A stretch of DNA of 64,000 bases, taken from assembly GCF_036241575.1 (NCBI RefSeq), contig NZ_CP108455.1, positions 3,592,001 to 3,656,000 on the forward strand, given 5' to 3'. Below are positions 1 to 8,604 of this stretch, one piece after another (the first letter of the stretch is position 1; the number at the start of each line of letters is the position of its first letter). Below the pieces are notes generated by a model, which searched no databases, was not told the origin of the DNA, and worked only from the letters and a program-made list of their open reading frames with translations. Source of the stretch: Streptomyces sp. NBC_01267 (GTDB lineage Bacteria > Actinomycetota > Actinomycetes > Streptomycetales > Streptomycetaceae). Position numbers and translations under genes: made by a program.

Positions 1-71
1 CGACCCGCCGGGACCCCCTCCCGACAGCGCACCCCGTGCGTCTTTATATCGGGCATACAGGGTTCTGTCGG

Positions 72-104
72 GCTTCTCAGCGGGGACTCAGGAAACTCTC
101 ATGG
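72..104 (+). promoter_or_regulatory. Three 11-bp-spaced CTCA(G/T) repeats upstream of htrA-like gene
   Basis: CTCAG occurs at 76-80 and 87-91 and CTCAT at 98-102, so three copies start exactly 11 bases apart, about one helical turn each. Direct repeats in this phase are what dimeric OmpR-family response regulators bind. The block lies just in front of the protease at 126, and an OmpR-type regulator is encoded at 1510, so autoregulated secretion-stress control is a reasonable inference. The repeats sit very close to the start codon, which leaves little room for a leader. The transcript may therefore be short-leadered, or the site may overlap the promoter. Confidence 0.5.
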
Positions 105-125
105 TTGCCGTAAAGGCTCTGAGAC

Positions 126-1184
126 ATGACCGAGAACCCGGAGCAGTTCCCCACCCCGCAGCACGAAGATGCGTACGCGGCCCGGTCCTACCCGCCGCCG
201 CCCGCCCACGAGCCGTACGCGGCCTGGCCCCCTCCGGCCGCCCCTGCGGATCACGTCAAGTCCAGGCGCGCGAAGCGGCCGGTCGCCCTGCTCGCCGCGG
301 TCGCCATCATCGCCGCGGTCGTCGGCGGCGGTTCGGCAGCGGTCGCCGAGTCCCTCCTGGGCAACGGCAGCAACAACAGCGCCAACCCCGCGGGCACCGT
401 CAGCGGCGCCACCGTCTCGCAGTCGAGCAAGGGCACGGTCTCCGGTGTCGCCCAGGCCGTCTCGCCGAGCATCGTCGAGGTCAAGGCGACCTCCACCGCG
501 GGGGAGTCCACCGGAGCGGGCGTGATCATCACCGCTGCCGGTGAGATCGTCACCAACAACCACGTCATCTCCGGCGCCGACTCGGTCAAGGTCAACCTGA
601 GCAACGGCAAGTCGTACACCGCGAAGGTCGTCGGCACCGACCCGGGCAAGGACCTCGCGCTCCTCAAGGTGTCCGGTGCGAGCGGCCTCAAGCCCGCCTC
701 GCTGGGCAATTCCGCCAATGTCGCGGTGGGCGACCAGGTCGTGGCGATCGGCTCCCCCGAGGGCCTCACCGGCACGGTCACCAGCGGCATCGTCTCCGCG
801 CTGAACCGCGACGTCACCGTCGCCAAGGAGGAGGGCCAGAGCCAGAGCCAGGACCAGGGCCAGCAGCAGTACCAGCGCGGCGGCTCCGGCGGGAACTGGC
901 CGTTCCAGTTCGGCGGCCAGCAGTTCAACGGCGACACCGGCAGCTCCACCACCACGTACAAGGCGCTCCAGACCGACGCCTCGCTCAACCCCGGCAACTC
1001 CGGCGGCGCGCTGATCAACATGAACGGCGAGATCATCGGCATCAACTCCGCGATGTACTCCGCCAGTTCACAGAGCAGCGACAGTTCGAGTGCCGCCGGG
1101 AGCGTCGGCCTCGGCTTCGCCATCCCGATCGACACGGTCAAGGCCGACCTCGCCCACCTGCGCGCGGGCGGCACCAACAGCTAG
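126..1184 (+). CDS. HtrA/DegP-like trypsin-type serine protease, membrane-anchored
   Basis: This 352-residue protein degrades misfolded exported proteins at the outer face of the membrane. It has a Pro-rich cytoplasmic N-terminus, one membrane segment at about residues 52-74 and then an S1C protease domain. The catalytic triad is visible as His146 (TNNHVIS), Asp176 (GKDLALL) and Ser292 (GNSGGA). A Gln-rich, low-complexity insert lies between Asp and Ser. The protein stops soon after the protease fold, so the PDZ domain usual in DegP is absent. An AAAGG at 113-117 could be the ribosome site. A two-component system follows 50 bp downstream after a small ORF. In S. coelicolor and S. lividans a CssRS-type system lies beside an HtrA-like gene and controls secretion stress, and this looks like the same arrangement. 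Confidence 0.92.
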   Translation: MTENPEQFPTPQHEDAYAARSYPPPPAHEPYAAWPPPAAPADHVKSRRAKRPVALLAAVAIIAAVVGGGSAAVAESLLGNGSNNSANPAGTVSGATVSQSSKGTVSGVAQAVSPSIVEVKATSTAGESTGAGVIITAAGEIVTNNHVISGADSVKVNLSNGKSYTAKVVGTDPGKDLALLKVSGASGLKPASLGNSANVAVGDQVVAIGSPEGLTGTVTSGIVSALNRDVTVAKEEGQSQSQDQGQQQYQRGGSGGNWPFQFGGQQFNGDTGSSTTTYKALQTDASLNPGNSGGALINMNGEIIGINSAMYSASSQSSDSSSAAGSVGLGFAIPIDTVKADLAHLRAGGTNS

Positions 1185-1235
1185 GACCTGTCCGGCCGGC
1201 ACCACCAGCACCATCAGCTATCAGGAGGAACTCTC

Positions 1236-1466
1236 GTGACCTCTGCCCTGCACAGCACCGCAGTCACCCTCACCGTCACCGTCAACCGAGCCAGGCACGC
1301 GCTGCTCACCTCCGTCTCCTGGGCCGACCCCGCGGACCTCGGTCTGCCCTTCGCGTTCGCCCGGTCGGAGGCCGAGCGGGCGGCGACGAGAGCACCCGAG
1401 GTGCGTACCGCAGTCCCCGCGAAGGGGCGTGCCGCACGCCGCAGCCGGTCGGCCGTGCGACGCTGA
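1236..1466 (+). CDS. Small basic hypothetical protein between protease and response regulator
   Basis: A GTG-started 76-residue reading frame is preceded by a strong GGAGGA site at about 1223-1228. The product is Ala/Arg-rich with a very basic C-terminus and has no signal peptide, membrane segment or recognisable domain. It lies 51 bp after the protease and 43 bp before the response regulator, so it is probably co-transcribed with both. The good ribosome site is the main argument that it is real. Function is unknown, and a translated leader for the regulator pair is an alternative. Confidence 0.5.
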   Translation: MTSALHSTAVTLTVTVNRARHALLTSVSWADPADLGLPFAFARSEAERAATRAPEVRTAVPAKGRAARRSRSAVRR

Positions 1467-1509
1467 AGGCGCCCGCCACCGACCCCCGCGAACCGAGGAC
1501 AGACAGCCG

Positions 1510-2241
1510 ATGAGCCCCGCCGAAGACGGCCGCGACCAGCACCGCATCCTGATCGTCGACGACGAGCCCGCCGTACGCGAGGCTCTGCAGCGCAGCCTCG
1601 CCTTCGAGGGGTACGGGACGGAGGTCGCCGTCGACGGGCTCGACGCACTGGCCAAGGCCGTCCCGTACGCACCGGACCTCGTCGTCCTCGACATCCAGAT
1701 GCCCCGCATGGACGGCCTGACCGCCGCCCGCAGGCTGCGCGCCTCGGGTTCCACGACCCCGATCCTGATGCTCACCGCCCGGGACACGGTGGGCGACCGG
1801 GTGACCGGACTCGACGCGGGCGCCGACGACTACCTGGTGAAGCCGTTCGAGCTGGACGAGCTGTTCGCCCGCATCCGCGCGCTGCTGCGGCGCAGTTCCT
1901 ACGCGGCGGCTGCGGGCGACGTGCCCGACGACCAGGTGCTGGCCTTCGCCGATCTGCGGATGGACCTGTCGACGCGCGAAGTGGTGCGCGGGGGCCGCCG
2001 GGTGGAGCTGACCCGTACCGAATTCACCCTCCTGGAGATGTTCCTGGCGCACCCGCGGCAGGTGCTGACCCGGGAGCAGATCCTGAAGGCGGTGTGGGGC
2101 TTCGACTTCGAGCCGTCCTCCAACTCGCTGGACGTGTACGTGATGTACCTGCGCCGCAAGACGGAAGCGGGCGGCGAGCCGAGGCTGGTCCACACGGTGC
2201 GCGGCGTCGGATACGCGCTGCGGACCGGGAGCGCCGAGTGA
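1510..2241 (+). CDS. OmpR-family response regulator (CssR-like)
   Basis: This 243-residue response regulator has an N-terminal receiver domain with the acidic pocket DDE, the phosphoacceptor Asp61 (VVLDIQMP), the conserved Thr (MLTARD) and the Lys (VKPF). A C-terminal winged-helix domain ends in [15 protein letters not shown]1510 was chosen because GAGGAC lies just upstream and translation enters the receiver fold directly. Its stop overlaps the kinase start as GTGA, so the pair is translationally coupled. The likely target is the protease gene at 126, whose upstream region carries three 11-bp direct repeats. The position beside an HtrA-like gene resembles the CssRS pair of S. coelicolor; the equivalence is inferred from context. 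Confidence 0.93.
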   Translation: MSPAEDGRDQHRILIVDDEPAVREALQRSLAFEGYGTEVAVDGLDALAKAVPYAPDLVVLDIQMPRMDGLTAARRLRASGSTTPILMLTARDTVGDRVTGLDAGADDYLVKPFELDELFARIRALLRRSSYAAAAGDVPDDQVLAFADLRMDLSTREVVRGGRRVELTRTEFTLLEMFLAHPRQVLTREQILKAVWGFDFEPSSNSLDVYVMYLRRKTEAGGEPRLVHTVRGVGYALRTGSAE

Positions 2242-3776
2242 GGCTGCCCCGCCCGCTGCGCTGGTTCCGCCGGCTGCCGCTGCGCTCCCGGCTGGCCCTG
2301 CTGACGGCCGCGGCCGTGGCGTTCGCGGTGGCCGTGGTCTCGGTGATCTGCTGGTTCCTGGTGGAGCAGAAGCTGTACGACGAGGTCGATTCGCAGCTCA
2401 CCACCCAGCTGGTGAAGGGCGACGTCACGCTCAACGACGTGGTGGCGACCTTCCGGAACTGCTCCCCCCAGAACACCCCGGACAATCTGGCCGGGCAGCG
2501 GAACCCTTACTACCGGCAGATCGTCCAGGCCGACGGCACGACGTGCGCGCTCACCGACGCCGGAACGGTGCGGGTGAGCGGCAGCGATCTGCGGCTGGCC
2601 ACGAACCCCACCGCGTCGCTGGAGGTGTACCGCGACGGCGTCAGCTCCGACGGCACCCCCGTCCGGGTCCTGACGGCCCCGCTGTACCTGCGTCCGGGCG
2701 TCCCCTTCCCGAACTTCGTCCAGACGGTCGCGTACCCCCTGAAGGACACCCGGAGCACCCTCAACGAGCTGGCCCTGCTGCTGCTCGGGGTCTCCGGCAT
2801 CGGGGTCGTCGGTGCGGGGGCCGCCGGGCTCGGGATCGCGCGGGCCGGGCTCAAGCCGGTCGACGAACTCACCGAGGCCGTCGAGCACGTCGCGCGGACC
2901 GAGGACCTCACCGTCCGCATCCCGGTCGAGGGCGAGGACGAGATCGCGCGCCTCTCCCGCTCCTTCAACTCCATGACCGCCGCCCTCGGCGATTCCCGCG
3001 ACCGCCAGGCGCAGCTCATCGCGGACGCCGGGCACGAACTCCGTACGCCCCTCACCTCGCTGCGCACCAACATCGAGCTCCTCGCCCGCAGCGAGCAGAC
3101 CGGCCGGGCGATCCCGCCCGACGACCGCAAGGCCCTGATGACCTCCGTCAAGGCGCAAATGACCGAACTGGCCTCGCTCATCGGGGACTTGCAGGAACTC
3201 TCCCGCTCGGACTCCACCCACGCCCCGGACACGCTCGATGTCGTGGCGCTGCACGAGATCACCCGGGCCGCACTGGACCGGGCCCGGTTGCGCGGCCCCG
3301 AACTGACCATCACGGCCGAGCTGCAGCCCTGGTACGTAAGGGCCGAGCCCGCCGCGCTGGAGCGGGCCGTGGTCAATGTCCTGGACAACGCGGTGAAGTT
3401 CAGCCCGCCCGGCGGGAGCATCGAAGTGGCCCTGCACGCGGGGACGTTGACGGTACGGGACCACGGGCCCGGCATCCCGGCCGACGACCTCCCGCACGTC
3501 TTCGAGCGCTTCTGGCGCTCCCCCTCCGCCCGTTCGCTCCCCGGCTCCGGGCTGGGGCTCTCCATCGTGGCCCGTACGGTCCAGCAGTCGGGCGGCCGGA
3601 TCGCCCTGGACCCGGCCGAGGGCGGCGGCACCGAGGCGAGCATCAGCATCCCGGGCGCCGCGACTCCGCCACCGCCCGCACCGCCGCAGGCACCGCCGGG
3701 GTCACCGATGGGGTCACCACCGCAGTCCCCACCGCAGTCCCCACCGCAGTCGCCACCGCAGTCGCCTTCGCGGTAA
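2238..3776 (+). CDS. Sensor histidine kinase (CssS-like) with repetitive Pro/Gln tail
   Basis: The 512-residue kinase pairs with the regulator it overlaps by four bases. It has a membrane segment near residues 16-40, an extracytoplasmic sensor of about 130 residues, a second membrane segment near 180-205, HAMP, HisKA with phosphoacceptor His266 (AGHELRTPL), and an HATPase domain with N (LDNAVKF), G1 (DHGPGIP) and G2 (GSGLGLSIV) boxes. The last 40 or so residues are a Pro-rich tail ending in repeated SPPQ units, coded by 12-bp tandem repeats. That tail lies outside the catalytic fold and looks like recent repeat expansion. The sensor presumably monitors misfolded exported protein, by analogy with CssS. 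Confidence 0.92.
   Translation: MRLPRPLRWFRRLPLRSRLALLTAAAVAFAVAVVSVICWFLVEQKLYDEVDSQLTTQLVKGDVTLNDVVATFRNCSPQNTPDNLAGQRNPYYRQIVQADGTTCALTDAGTVRVSGSDLRLATNPTASLEVYRDGVSSDGTPVRVLTAPLYLRPGVPFPNFVQTVAYPLKDTRSTLNELALLLLGVSGIGVVGAGAAGLGIARAGLKPVDELTEAVEHVARTEDLTVRIPVEGEDEIARLSRSFNSMTAALGDSRDRQAQLIADAGHELRTPLTSLRTNIELLARSEQTGRAIPPDDRKALMTSVKAQMTELASLIGDLQELSRSDSTHAPDTLDVVALHEITRAALDRARLRGPELTITAELQPWYVRAEPAALERAVVNVLDNAVKFSPPGGSIEVALHAGTLTVRDHGPGIPADDLPHVFERFWRSPSARSLPGSGLGLSIVARTVQQSGGRIALDPAEGGGTEASISIPGAATPPPPAPPQAPPGSPMGSPPQSPPQSPPQSPPQSPSR
3717..3764 (+). repeat. 12-bp tandem repeat (4 copies) at 3' end of kinase gene
   Basis: Four head-to-tail copies of a 12-base unit, CCACCGCAGTC followed by C or G, are in frame and encode four SPPQ-type tetrapeptides at the C-terminus of the kinase. 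The unit length is a multiple of three, so copy number can change without a frameshift. Confidence 0.9.
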
Positions 3777-3866
3777 CGGCCGCGCGTTGACGGCCGCTCG
3801 TTGACGGCCGCGGTGGCGCGGAAATCCGCTGGTGCGCCGGTTCCCGACCCGGCACACTCGGCGTTT

Positions 3867-4754
3867 ATGCCGAAAGCCAGGCCGACCGGCCCCCTCTGTA
3901 CCCGCGACTCGCTCGCCGCCGACCTGCGCACCGCGGGCCTGCGGCCCGGGGAGACCGTCCTCGTGCACTCCTCCCTGAGTGCCCTGGGCTGGGTGTGCGG
4001 CGGTGCCGAGACCGTCGTCCTGGCGCTGCTCGACGTGCTCGGCGAGGACGGGACCCTGGTCGTACCGGCGCACTCCGGCGGGAACTCGGACCCCGCGGAG
4101 TGGAGCAACCCGCCCGTACCCGAGGCCTGGCAGCCGCAGATCCGGGCGTCGCTGCCGGCCTACGATCCGCGCACCACGGCCACCCTCGGCGTCGGCGTGA
4201 TACCGGAGGTGGTGCGGAACTGGCCGGGGGCCGTCCGCAGCGCCCACCCGCAGACCTCGTTCGCGGCCGTGGGCCCGCGCGCCACGCAGCTCACGGACGG
4301 CCACGCCCTGGACTGCCGGCTCGGTGAACACAGCCCCCTCGCCCGGCTGGAGGAGGCCGGTGCGCGGGTCCTGCTGCTGGGTGCGGGCTTCGATTCCTGT
4401 ACGGCCTTCCACCTGGCCGAGTACCGGATCCCTGGTCAGCAGGTCGGCAACTCCTTCGCCGCCATGACCCCGGCGGGCCGTCGCTGGACCACCGTGCGCG
4501 ACGTCCCGGTCAGCGACGACCGTTTCGACGAGCTGGGAGCCGCCTTCGAGCGGGAACGCCCGGTGGAACGCGGCACGGTGGGCGCCGCCGAGGCCCGGTT
4601 GTTCCCGCTGGCCGACGCGGTCGCGTACGCGGGGACCTGGCTGGCCGAACACCGAACACCGGCCGCGGTCCGCACCCGGCGCGGCGTGAGCGACGGGCCC
4701 GGTACGAGCGCCGGGCCCGGACTCCGCCGTCACACCCCTTGCTTCAGGTCCTGA
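3867..4754 (+). CDS. Aminoglycoside N(3)-acetyltransferase (AAC(3)) family protein
   Basis: The product of about 295 residues matches the antibiotic acetyltransferase family, which transfers acetyl from acetyl-CoA to the 3-amino group of 2-deoxystreptamine aminoglycosides. Family hallmarks are VHSSLSALGWV near the start, GTLVVPAHSGG, the conserved HPQTSFAAVGP block and LLLGAGFDSCTAFHLAEY near the end. ATG3867 was chosen because the family begins about ten residues before the RDSLAADL helix. No strong ribosome site is visible, and the frame stays open upstream to 3801. In Streptomyces such genes may give self-resistance or act on unknown amines. The 3' end overlaps the convergent transporter gene by 25 bp. 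Confidence 0.88.
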   Translation: MPKARPTGPLCTRDSLAADLRTAGLRPGETVLVHSSLSALGWVCGGAETVVLALLDVLGEDGTLVVPAHSGGNSDPAEWSNPPVPEAWQPQIRASLPAYDPRTTATLGVGVIPEVVRNWPGAVRSAHPQTSFAAVGPRATQLTDGHALDCRLGEHSPLARLEEAGARVLLLGAGFDSCTAFHLAEYRIPGQQVGNSFAAMTPAGRRWTTVRDVPVSDDRFDELGAAFERERPVERGTVGAAEARLFPLADAVAYAGTWLAEHRTPAAVRTRRGVSDGPGTSAGPGLRRHTPCFRS

Positions 4755-6016
4755 CCGGCGGGTACCGGGGCATCCTGTCGGGCGTCCCGCTCCCGGGCCT
4801 GCCCCCCTCCCGCCTCCGTACCGCGGTCCCGCCGCCCCGTACCCGTCTTCCGTACGACGAGCAGGGTCAGGACACCGGCGAGCAGCCCCCAGAACGTCGA
4901 TCCGATGCCGAACAGGGTGATCCCGGAGGCGGTGGCCAGCAGGGTGACCACCGCGGGCTCGCGCAGGTCGGCGTCCGACAGCGCGGAGCCGAGTGCGCCG
5001 CCGATGGTGCCGAGCAGCCCGACGCCCGCGATGCCCATCACCAGTGCGCCGGGCATCGCGGTGAGGAGCCAGCCGACCGTGCCCCCGAAGACCCCGACGG
5101 CGAGGTAGAACACCCCGGCCCAGACGCTCGCCAGGTAGCGCTTGGTGCGGTCGGGGTGGGCCTCCTCCCCGGTGCAGATCGCCGCGGTGATCGCCGCCAG
5201 GTTCAGCCCGAAGCAGCCGAACGGGGCCAGTACGGCGTTCACGCAGCCGGTCCAGGTGAGCAACGGCGAGATGGGCGTGGCGTATCCGGCATTGCGCAGC
5301 ACCGCGACACCCGGCAGGTTCTGCGAGGCCATCGTGACCACGAAGAGCGGCAGACCCACCCCGACCAGGACCTGCCAGGAGAACTCGGGACGCACGAACT
5401 CCGGGTGGGCCAAGGCGAGTTGGAAGTGGTCCAGTTTCCAGGAGCCCTGCCAGGCGGTGGCCGCGATACCGACGGCGAGGGCGGCGACGACCGCGTACCT
5501 CGGGAACCAGCGGCGGCCGGCCAGATAGGCGAGGAAGAGGGGCACGGTGATGGTGGCGTTCTTCTGCATCTCGCCGAACAGGCCGGTCCCGAACTGGATG
5601 AGGACCCCGGCCAGCAGCGCGGACGCGAGCGGCACCGGGATCCGGTTCATGACCCGCTCGAACCAGCCGGTGACCCCGCTGACCACGATCAGGACCGCCG
5701 AGAGCAGGAACGCTCCGACCGCCTCCGCCATGGACACCCCGTGCAACCCGGTGACCAGGAGCGCGGCGCCGGGCGTGGACCAGGCCGTGACCACGGGCGC
5801 CCGGTAGCGGAGCGACAGTCCGATGCAGGTGACACCCATCCCGATGCCCAACGCGAGGACCCAGGACCCGAGTTCACCGGTGGTCGCGCCCGCGGTTCTG
5901 GCGGCCGTGAAGACGATGGCGACGGAACTCGTGACGCCGATGAGTGTGGCGAGGAACCCGGCCGATACGGCGGTCACGGGTGCGAAAGATCGTAGGTGTT
6001 CTCTGATGACGGCCAT
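4730..6016 (-). CDS. BenE-type benzoate/H+ symporter family membrane protein
   Basis: This is a polytopic inner-membrane protein of about 428 residues with roughly 11-12 hydrophobic segments. The pattern is that of the BenE family (proton-coupled aromatic-acid uptake): an N-terminal block near FAPVTAVSAGFLATLIG, then WSTPGAALL and a conserved LPLFVVTMASQN-LPGVAVLRNAGY stretch. ATG6016 was preferred over the upstream ATG at 6055 because the extension (GPPRPRGQR) is not family-like. No catabolic benzoate genes are nearby, so the substrate is unproven. Confidence 0.88.
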   Translation of the reverse strand: MAVIREHLRSFAPVTAVSAGFLATLIGVTSSVAIVFTAARTAGATTGELGSWVLALGIGMGVTCIGLSLRYRAPVVTAWSTPGAALLVTGLHGVSMAEAVGAFLLSAVLIVVSGVTGWFERVMNRIPVPLASALLAGVLIQFGTGLFGEMQKNATITVPLFLAYLAGRRWFPRYAVVAALAVGIAATAWQGSWKLDHFQLALAHPEFVRPEFSWQVLVGVGLPLFVVTMASQNLPGVAVLRNAGYATPISPLLTWTGCVNAVLAPFGCFGLNLAAITAAICTGEEAHPDRTKRYLASVWAGVFYLAVGVFGGTVGWLLTAMPGALVMGIAGVGLLGTIGGALGSALSDADLREPAVVTLLATASGITLFGIGSTFWGLLAGVLTLLVVRKTGTGRRDRGTEAGGGQARERDARQDAPVPAGQDLKQGV

Positions 6017-6056
6017 GTGCAGTCGCTGTCCCCGTGGTCGTGGCGGACCGACCACG

Positions 6057-7112
6057 CTACCGGCCGGCGGTCAGCACCGCCGGAGAGGTCGCATCGTGGA
6101 TGAGGACATGCGGTGTTCCGGTGCCGTCGGACGGCACCGCCCATACGTCCCAGCCGCTGCCGGAGCCGCGCGCCCTGCCGTACATCACCGTGTGCCCGTC
6201 GAGCCAGGCCGCCTGGTCGTCGATGCTGTGGACCTCGGCGAGCGGGGTCTCCTCCATCGTCGCGAGGTCCAGGACGTACAGCCGCCAGGGTCGGTTGGCG
6301 CTGGCGTTGACGCGCTTCTTGAACACGATGCGGGTGCCGTCGGGCGACAGGGACGGGCATTCGGCGTTGGTCCGCAGGGTGCGCGCCGTCCACTTCCGGT
6401 AGTCGCCCTCGACCAGGTAGGTGCGGCCCCCGGTGCGTACGGTCGCGTAGAAGGTGTTGTCGTCGGCGGCGAAATTGACGCCCCAGTAGTTCACGTCCGC
6501 CGCGTGGTACGGCTTGCCTTCGAGCGTCAGCGGGATCCCCTCGACGTTGCTGACGAGCTTGCCGGTCCTGGTGTCCAGGATCGAGGTACGGGTGGAGAAG
6601 TCGTCGCGGAGGTACGAGTCGCCCTGGACGAAGGTCGTCCAGGACAGCATCGCGCCACTCGCGGAGACCCGTGCCCGGTTGGGGAAGCCCGCGGCCTTGA
6701 CCTGGCGGGTCTGCCGCATGCCGCGGTCGAGGACGCCGACGTACGTCGCGGGCACCGGCCCGCCGCGCTGGAGGCAGAGGCCGGTGCCGTGCGCGGCGTA
6801 CAGCCGGTCGCAGCGCGTCGGACCGTCCGTGCGGGGGCCGCCGGGACGGGTGGTGGGCACGGTCGCCGCGTGGCCGAAACCGGCGCCGTGCGCGGTGTCG
6901 CGGAACAGGATCCGGCCCGGGGCGTCCAGGGCGATGTGACCGGTCGGCCCGGCGGCGGCGTCGCCCCGCGAGTGCAGGACGTACCCGGTGACGGTGGTGG
7001 CGAGGACGAGGGCGGTCACCACCAGGACCAGCGCCTTGGTCCGCGTGCTCAGGCCGGTGTCTCCGCCGCGGCCCGTGTCGGTACTCGTGCCTCGCTGCTC
7101 TTCTGCACTCAT
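6057..7112 (-). CDS. Membrane-anchored PD40/TolB-like beta-propeller protein
   Basis: The product of about 351 residues has a short cytoplasmic N-terminus, one membrane anchor (about residues 27-47) and an extracellular domain. PD40-type WD strands are recognisable: SASGAMLSWTTF, LSPDGTRIVFKKR, and a closing strand with GWDVWAVPSDG. Such propellers usually bind ligands or proteins and are not enzymes. The ATG overlaps the stop of the upstream MFS gene (ATGA), so the two are translationally coupled and probably act together. An internal pair of cysteines (CDRLYAAHGTGLC) could form a disulfide. Substrate unknown. Confidence 0.75.
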   Translation of the reverse strand: MSAEEQRGTSTDTGRGGDTGLSTRTKALVLVVTALVLATTVTGYVLHSRGDAAAGPTGHIALDAPGRILFRDTAHGAGFGHAATVPTTRPGGPRTDGPTRCDRLYAAHGTGLCLQRGGPVPATYVGVLDRGMRQTRQVKAAGFPNRARVSASGAMLSWTTFVQGDSYLRDDFSTRTSILDTRTGKLVSNVEGIPLTLEGKPYHAADVNYWGVNFAADDNTFYATVRTGGRTYLVEGDYRKWTARTLRTNAECPSLSPDGTRIVFKKRVNASANRPWRLYVLDLATMEETPLAEVHSIDDQAAWLDGHTVMYGRARGSGSGWDVWAVPSDGTGTPHVLIHDATSPAVLTAGR

Positions 7113-8425
7113 GCCTCGCTGCTTTCTTCGCGTAGCGGGAGGATCCACAGCGCCGCCAGGATCGCCGTCACCAGGGCGACCAGTGCCAGGGCGAGCGCCG
7201 TGTGCAGGCCCCAGAGGGTCCAGGCCGCGCCGAACAGTACGGAGGAGCCCAGCATGGCGACGGACTGGCCCGTCTGGATCAGGGCCATCCCGCTCGCGCG
7301 CAGCTGCGCCGGCAGCATCGGCCCGACGGCCGCCATCAGCACTCCGTCGGTGGCCGCGTAGAACAGCCCGTGCAGGATCAGCGTGACGATCAGCAGCCCC
7401 GCCCCGCCGAACGGACCGAACAGCAGCAGGTAGGCGCCGAGCAGCACGACATAGCCGCCGATGAACACCCGCAACCTGCCGAGCCGGTCGGCAAGTTGAC
7501 CGAACGGGACCGCGAGCAGCAGATACGTCGCGGTGGTGCCCAGCGGCAGCAGCGGGAAGTACTCCACGGAGATGTCCAGCCGCTGCTGGAGCAGCAGGTA
7601 GACGAACGAGTCGCTCAGCGCCACCGTGCCGAGCAGGGCCGCGCCGATGCAGACCCGGCGGAACCGGGGCAGCAGCAGGAGCCGCAGCGCGGCGCGGGCG
7701 GACGCGCCGTGCGGGGTGTCCATGGGCCGGCGCCGGTCGCGGACCGTCAGGGCCAGGATCACCACCGCGAAGGCCGCGATGCAGAAGCTCGCGACGAACA
7801 CGGTGTCGTACCGGTCCGGGTTCGCGAGCAGCAGCCCGAAGGCCACCAGGGGGCCGAGGAAAGCGCCGGTGGTGTCCAGCGCCCTGTGTATCCCGAAGGA
7901 ACGGCCCAGGGTTTCCGGGGTGCTGCTCAGGGAGATCAGCGCGTCCCGGGGACCGGTGCGCAGGCCCTTGCCCGTACGGTCGGCGGCGATCACCGCGCCC
8001 AGTACGGGGACGGAGGAACCGGCGGCGAACAGGCCCAGCTTGCAGAGCGCGGAGAGGGCGTAGCCGCTGCCCGCGACGAGCTTCCGCCGCTGCCAGCGGT
8101 CCGCCGCGTGCCCTCCGGCGAGGCGTACGAGGGCGGTGACCCCGAAGTACATGCCGTTGAGGGCGCCGAACTGGAGGGGGCTCAGGCCGAGCGTGAAGAT
8201 CACGTACATCGGCAGGACCGCGGTGATCATCTCCGAGGAGATGTCGGTGATCAGGCTGACCGAGCCGAGGGCCAGCACATTGGGTGCGACGGCGGCCCGT
8301 TTCCCGGGGGTTGCCGGGGTTTCGGTCGCTGTCTCCCCCGCCACGGCCGGTTCGGTGCCGTCGGCGGAATCAGTGGAATCGGTGGAGCCGGGCGTCGGGG
8401 TGGACCGGCTCGACGCGATGTACAT
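7109..8425 (-). CDS. MFS transporter
   Basis: This 438-residue permease has a 40-residue Ser/Thr-rich N-terminal tail and then 12 predicted membrane helices. The MFS signature between helices 2 and 3 is visible as GGHAADRWQRRKL and is repeated in the second half as GQLADRLGRLRVF. The motif ADRTGKGLRTGPRDALIS is typical of the actinobacterial drug-efflux-like subgroup. It overlaps the downstream propeller gene by four bases, suggesting a two-gene operon. The upstream region carries a 16-bp direct repeat. Confidence 0.9.
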   Translation of the reverse strand: MYIASSRSTPTPGSTDSTDSADGTEPAVAGETATETPATPGKRAAVAPNVLALGSVSLITDISSEMITAVLPMYVIFTLGLSPLQFGALNGMYFGVTALVRLAGGHAADRWQRRKLVAGSGYALSALCKLGLFAAGSSVPVLGAVIAADRTGKGLRTGPRDALISLSSTPETLGRSFGIHRALDTTGAFLGPLVAFGLLLANPDRYDTVFVASFCIAAFAVVILALTVRDRRRPMDTPHGASARAALRLLLLPRFRRVCIGAALLGTVALSDSFVYLLLQQRLDISVEYFPLLPLGTTATYLLLAVPFGQLADRLGRLRVFIGGYVVLLGAYLLLFGPFGGAGLLIVTLILHGLFYAATDGVLMAAVGPMLPAQLRASGMALIQTGQSVAMLGSSVLFGAAWTLWGLHTALALALVALVTAILAALWILPLREESSEA

Positions 8426-8454
8426 GGCTGTCCTCCCTGTCGGGAACCGCAGGT

Positions 8455-8487
8455 GTGACGTGGGGCCAGGCGTGACGTGGGGCCAGG
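8455..8487 (-). repeat. Direct repeat (16 bp, 17-bp period) upstream of MFS gene
   Basis: GTGACGTGGGGCCAGG occurs at 8455-8470 and again at 8472-8487. The copies are perfect and 17 bp apart, 30-62 bp before the MFS start, so they could be paired operator half-sites or a chance duplication. Confidence 0.6.
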
Positions 8488-8493
8488 GGTGAG

Positions 8494-8537
8494 CCTGCCG
8501 GTCGGCACGCCATGAGCGGTGTGTGCCGACCGGCAGG
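8494..8537 (-). terminator. Perfect 15-bp hairpin, probable terminator of the chitosanase-fusion gene
   Basis: The arms 8494-8508 and 8523-8537 are perfect inverted repeats (CCTGCCGGTCGGCAC and its complement) around a 14-base loop. The hairpin lies 68 bp beyond the stop of the minus-strand gene at 8605 and before the MFS start, which fits a Streptomyces terminator without a U-tract. Confidence 0.7.
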
Positions 8538-8604
8538 GGTCAGGGTGTTCCGTCCGGATCGGGCCGGTCGGCGAACGACCGGCCCGGCCCGGTGGATGGC
8601 ACCG

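Noticed and set aside
3867..4754. Assignment of the AAC(3)-like gene to a specific aminoglycoside-resistance allele
   Set aside because: Family motifs are clear, but specificity cannot be read from the sequence, so no gene symbol was given.
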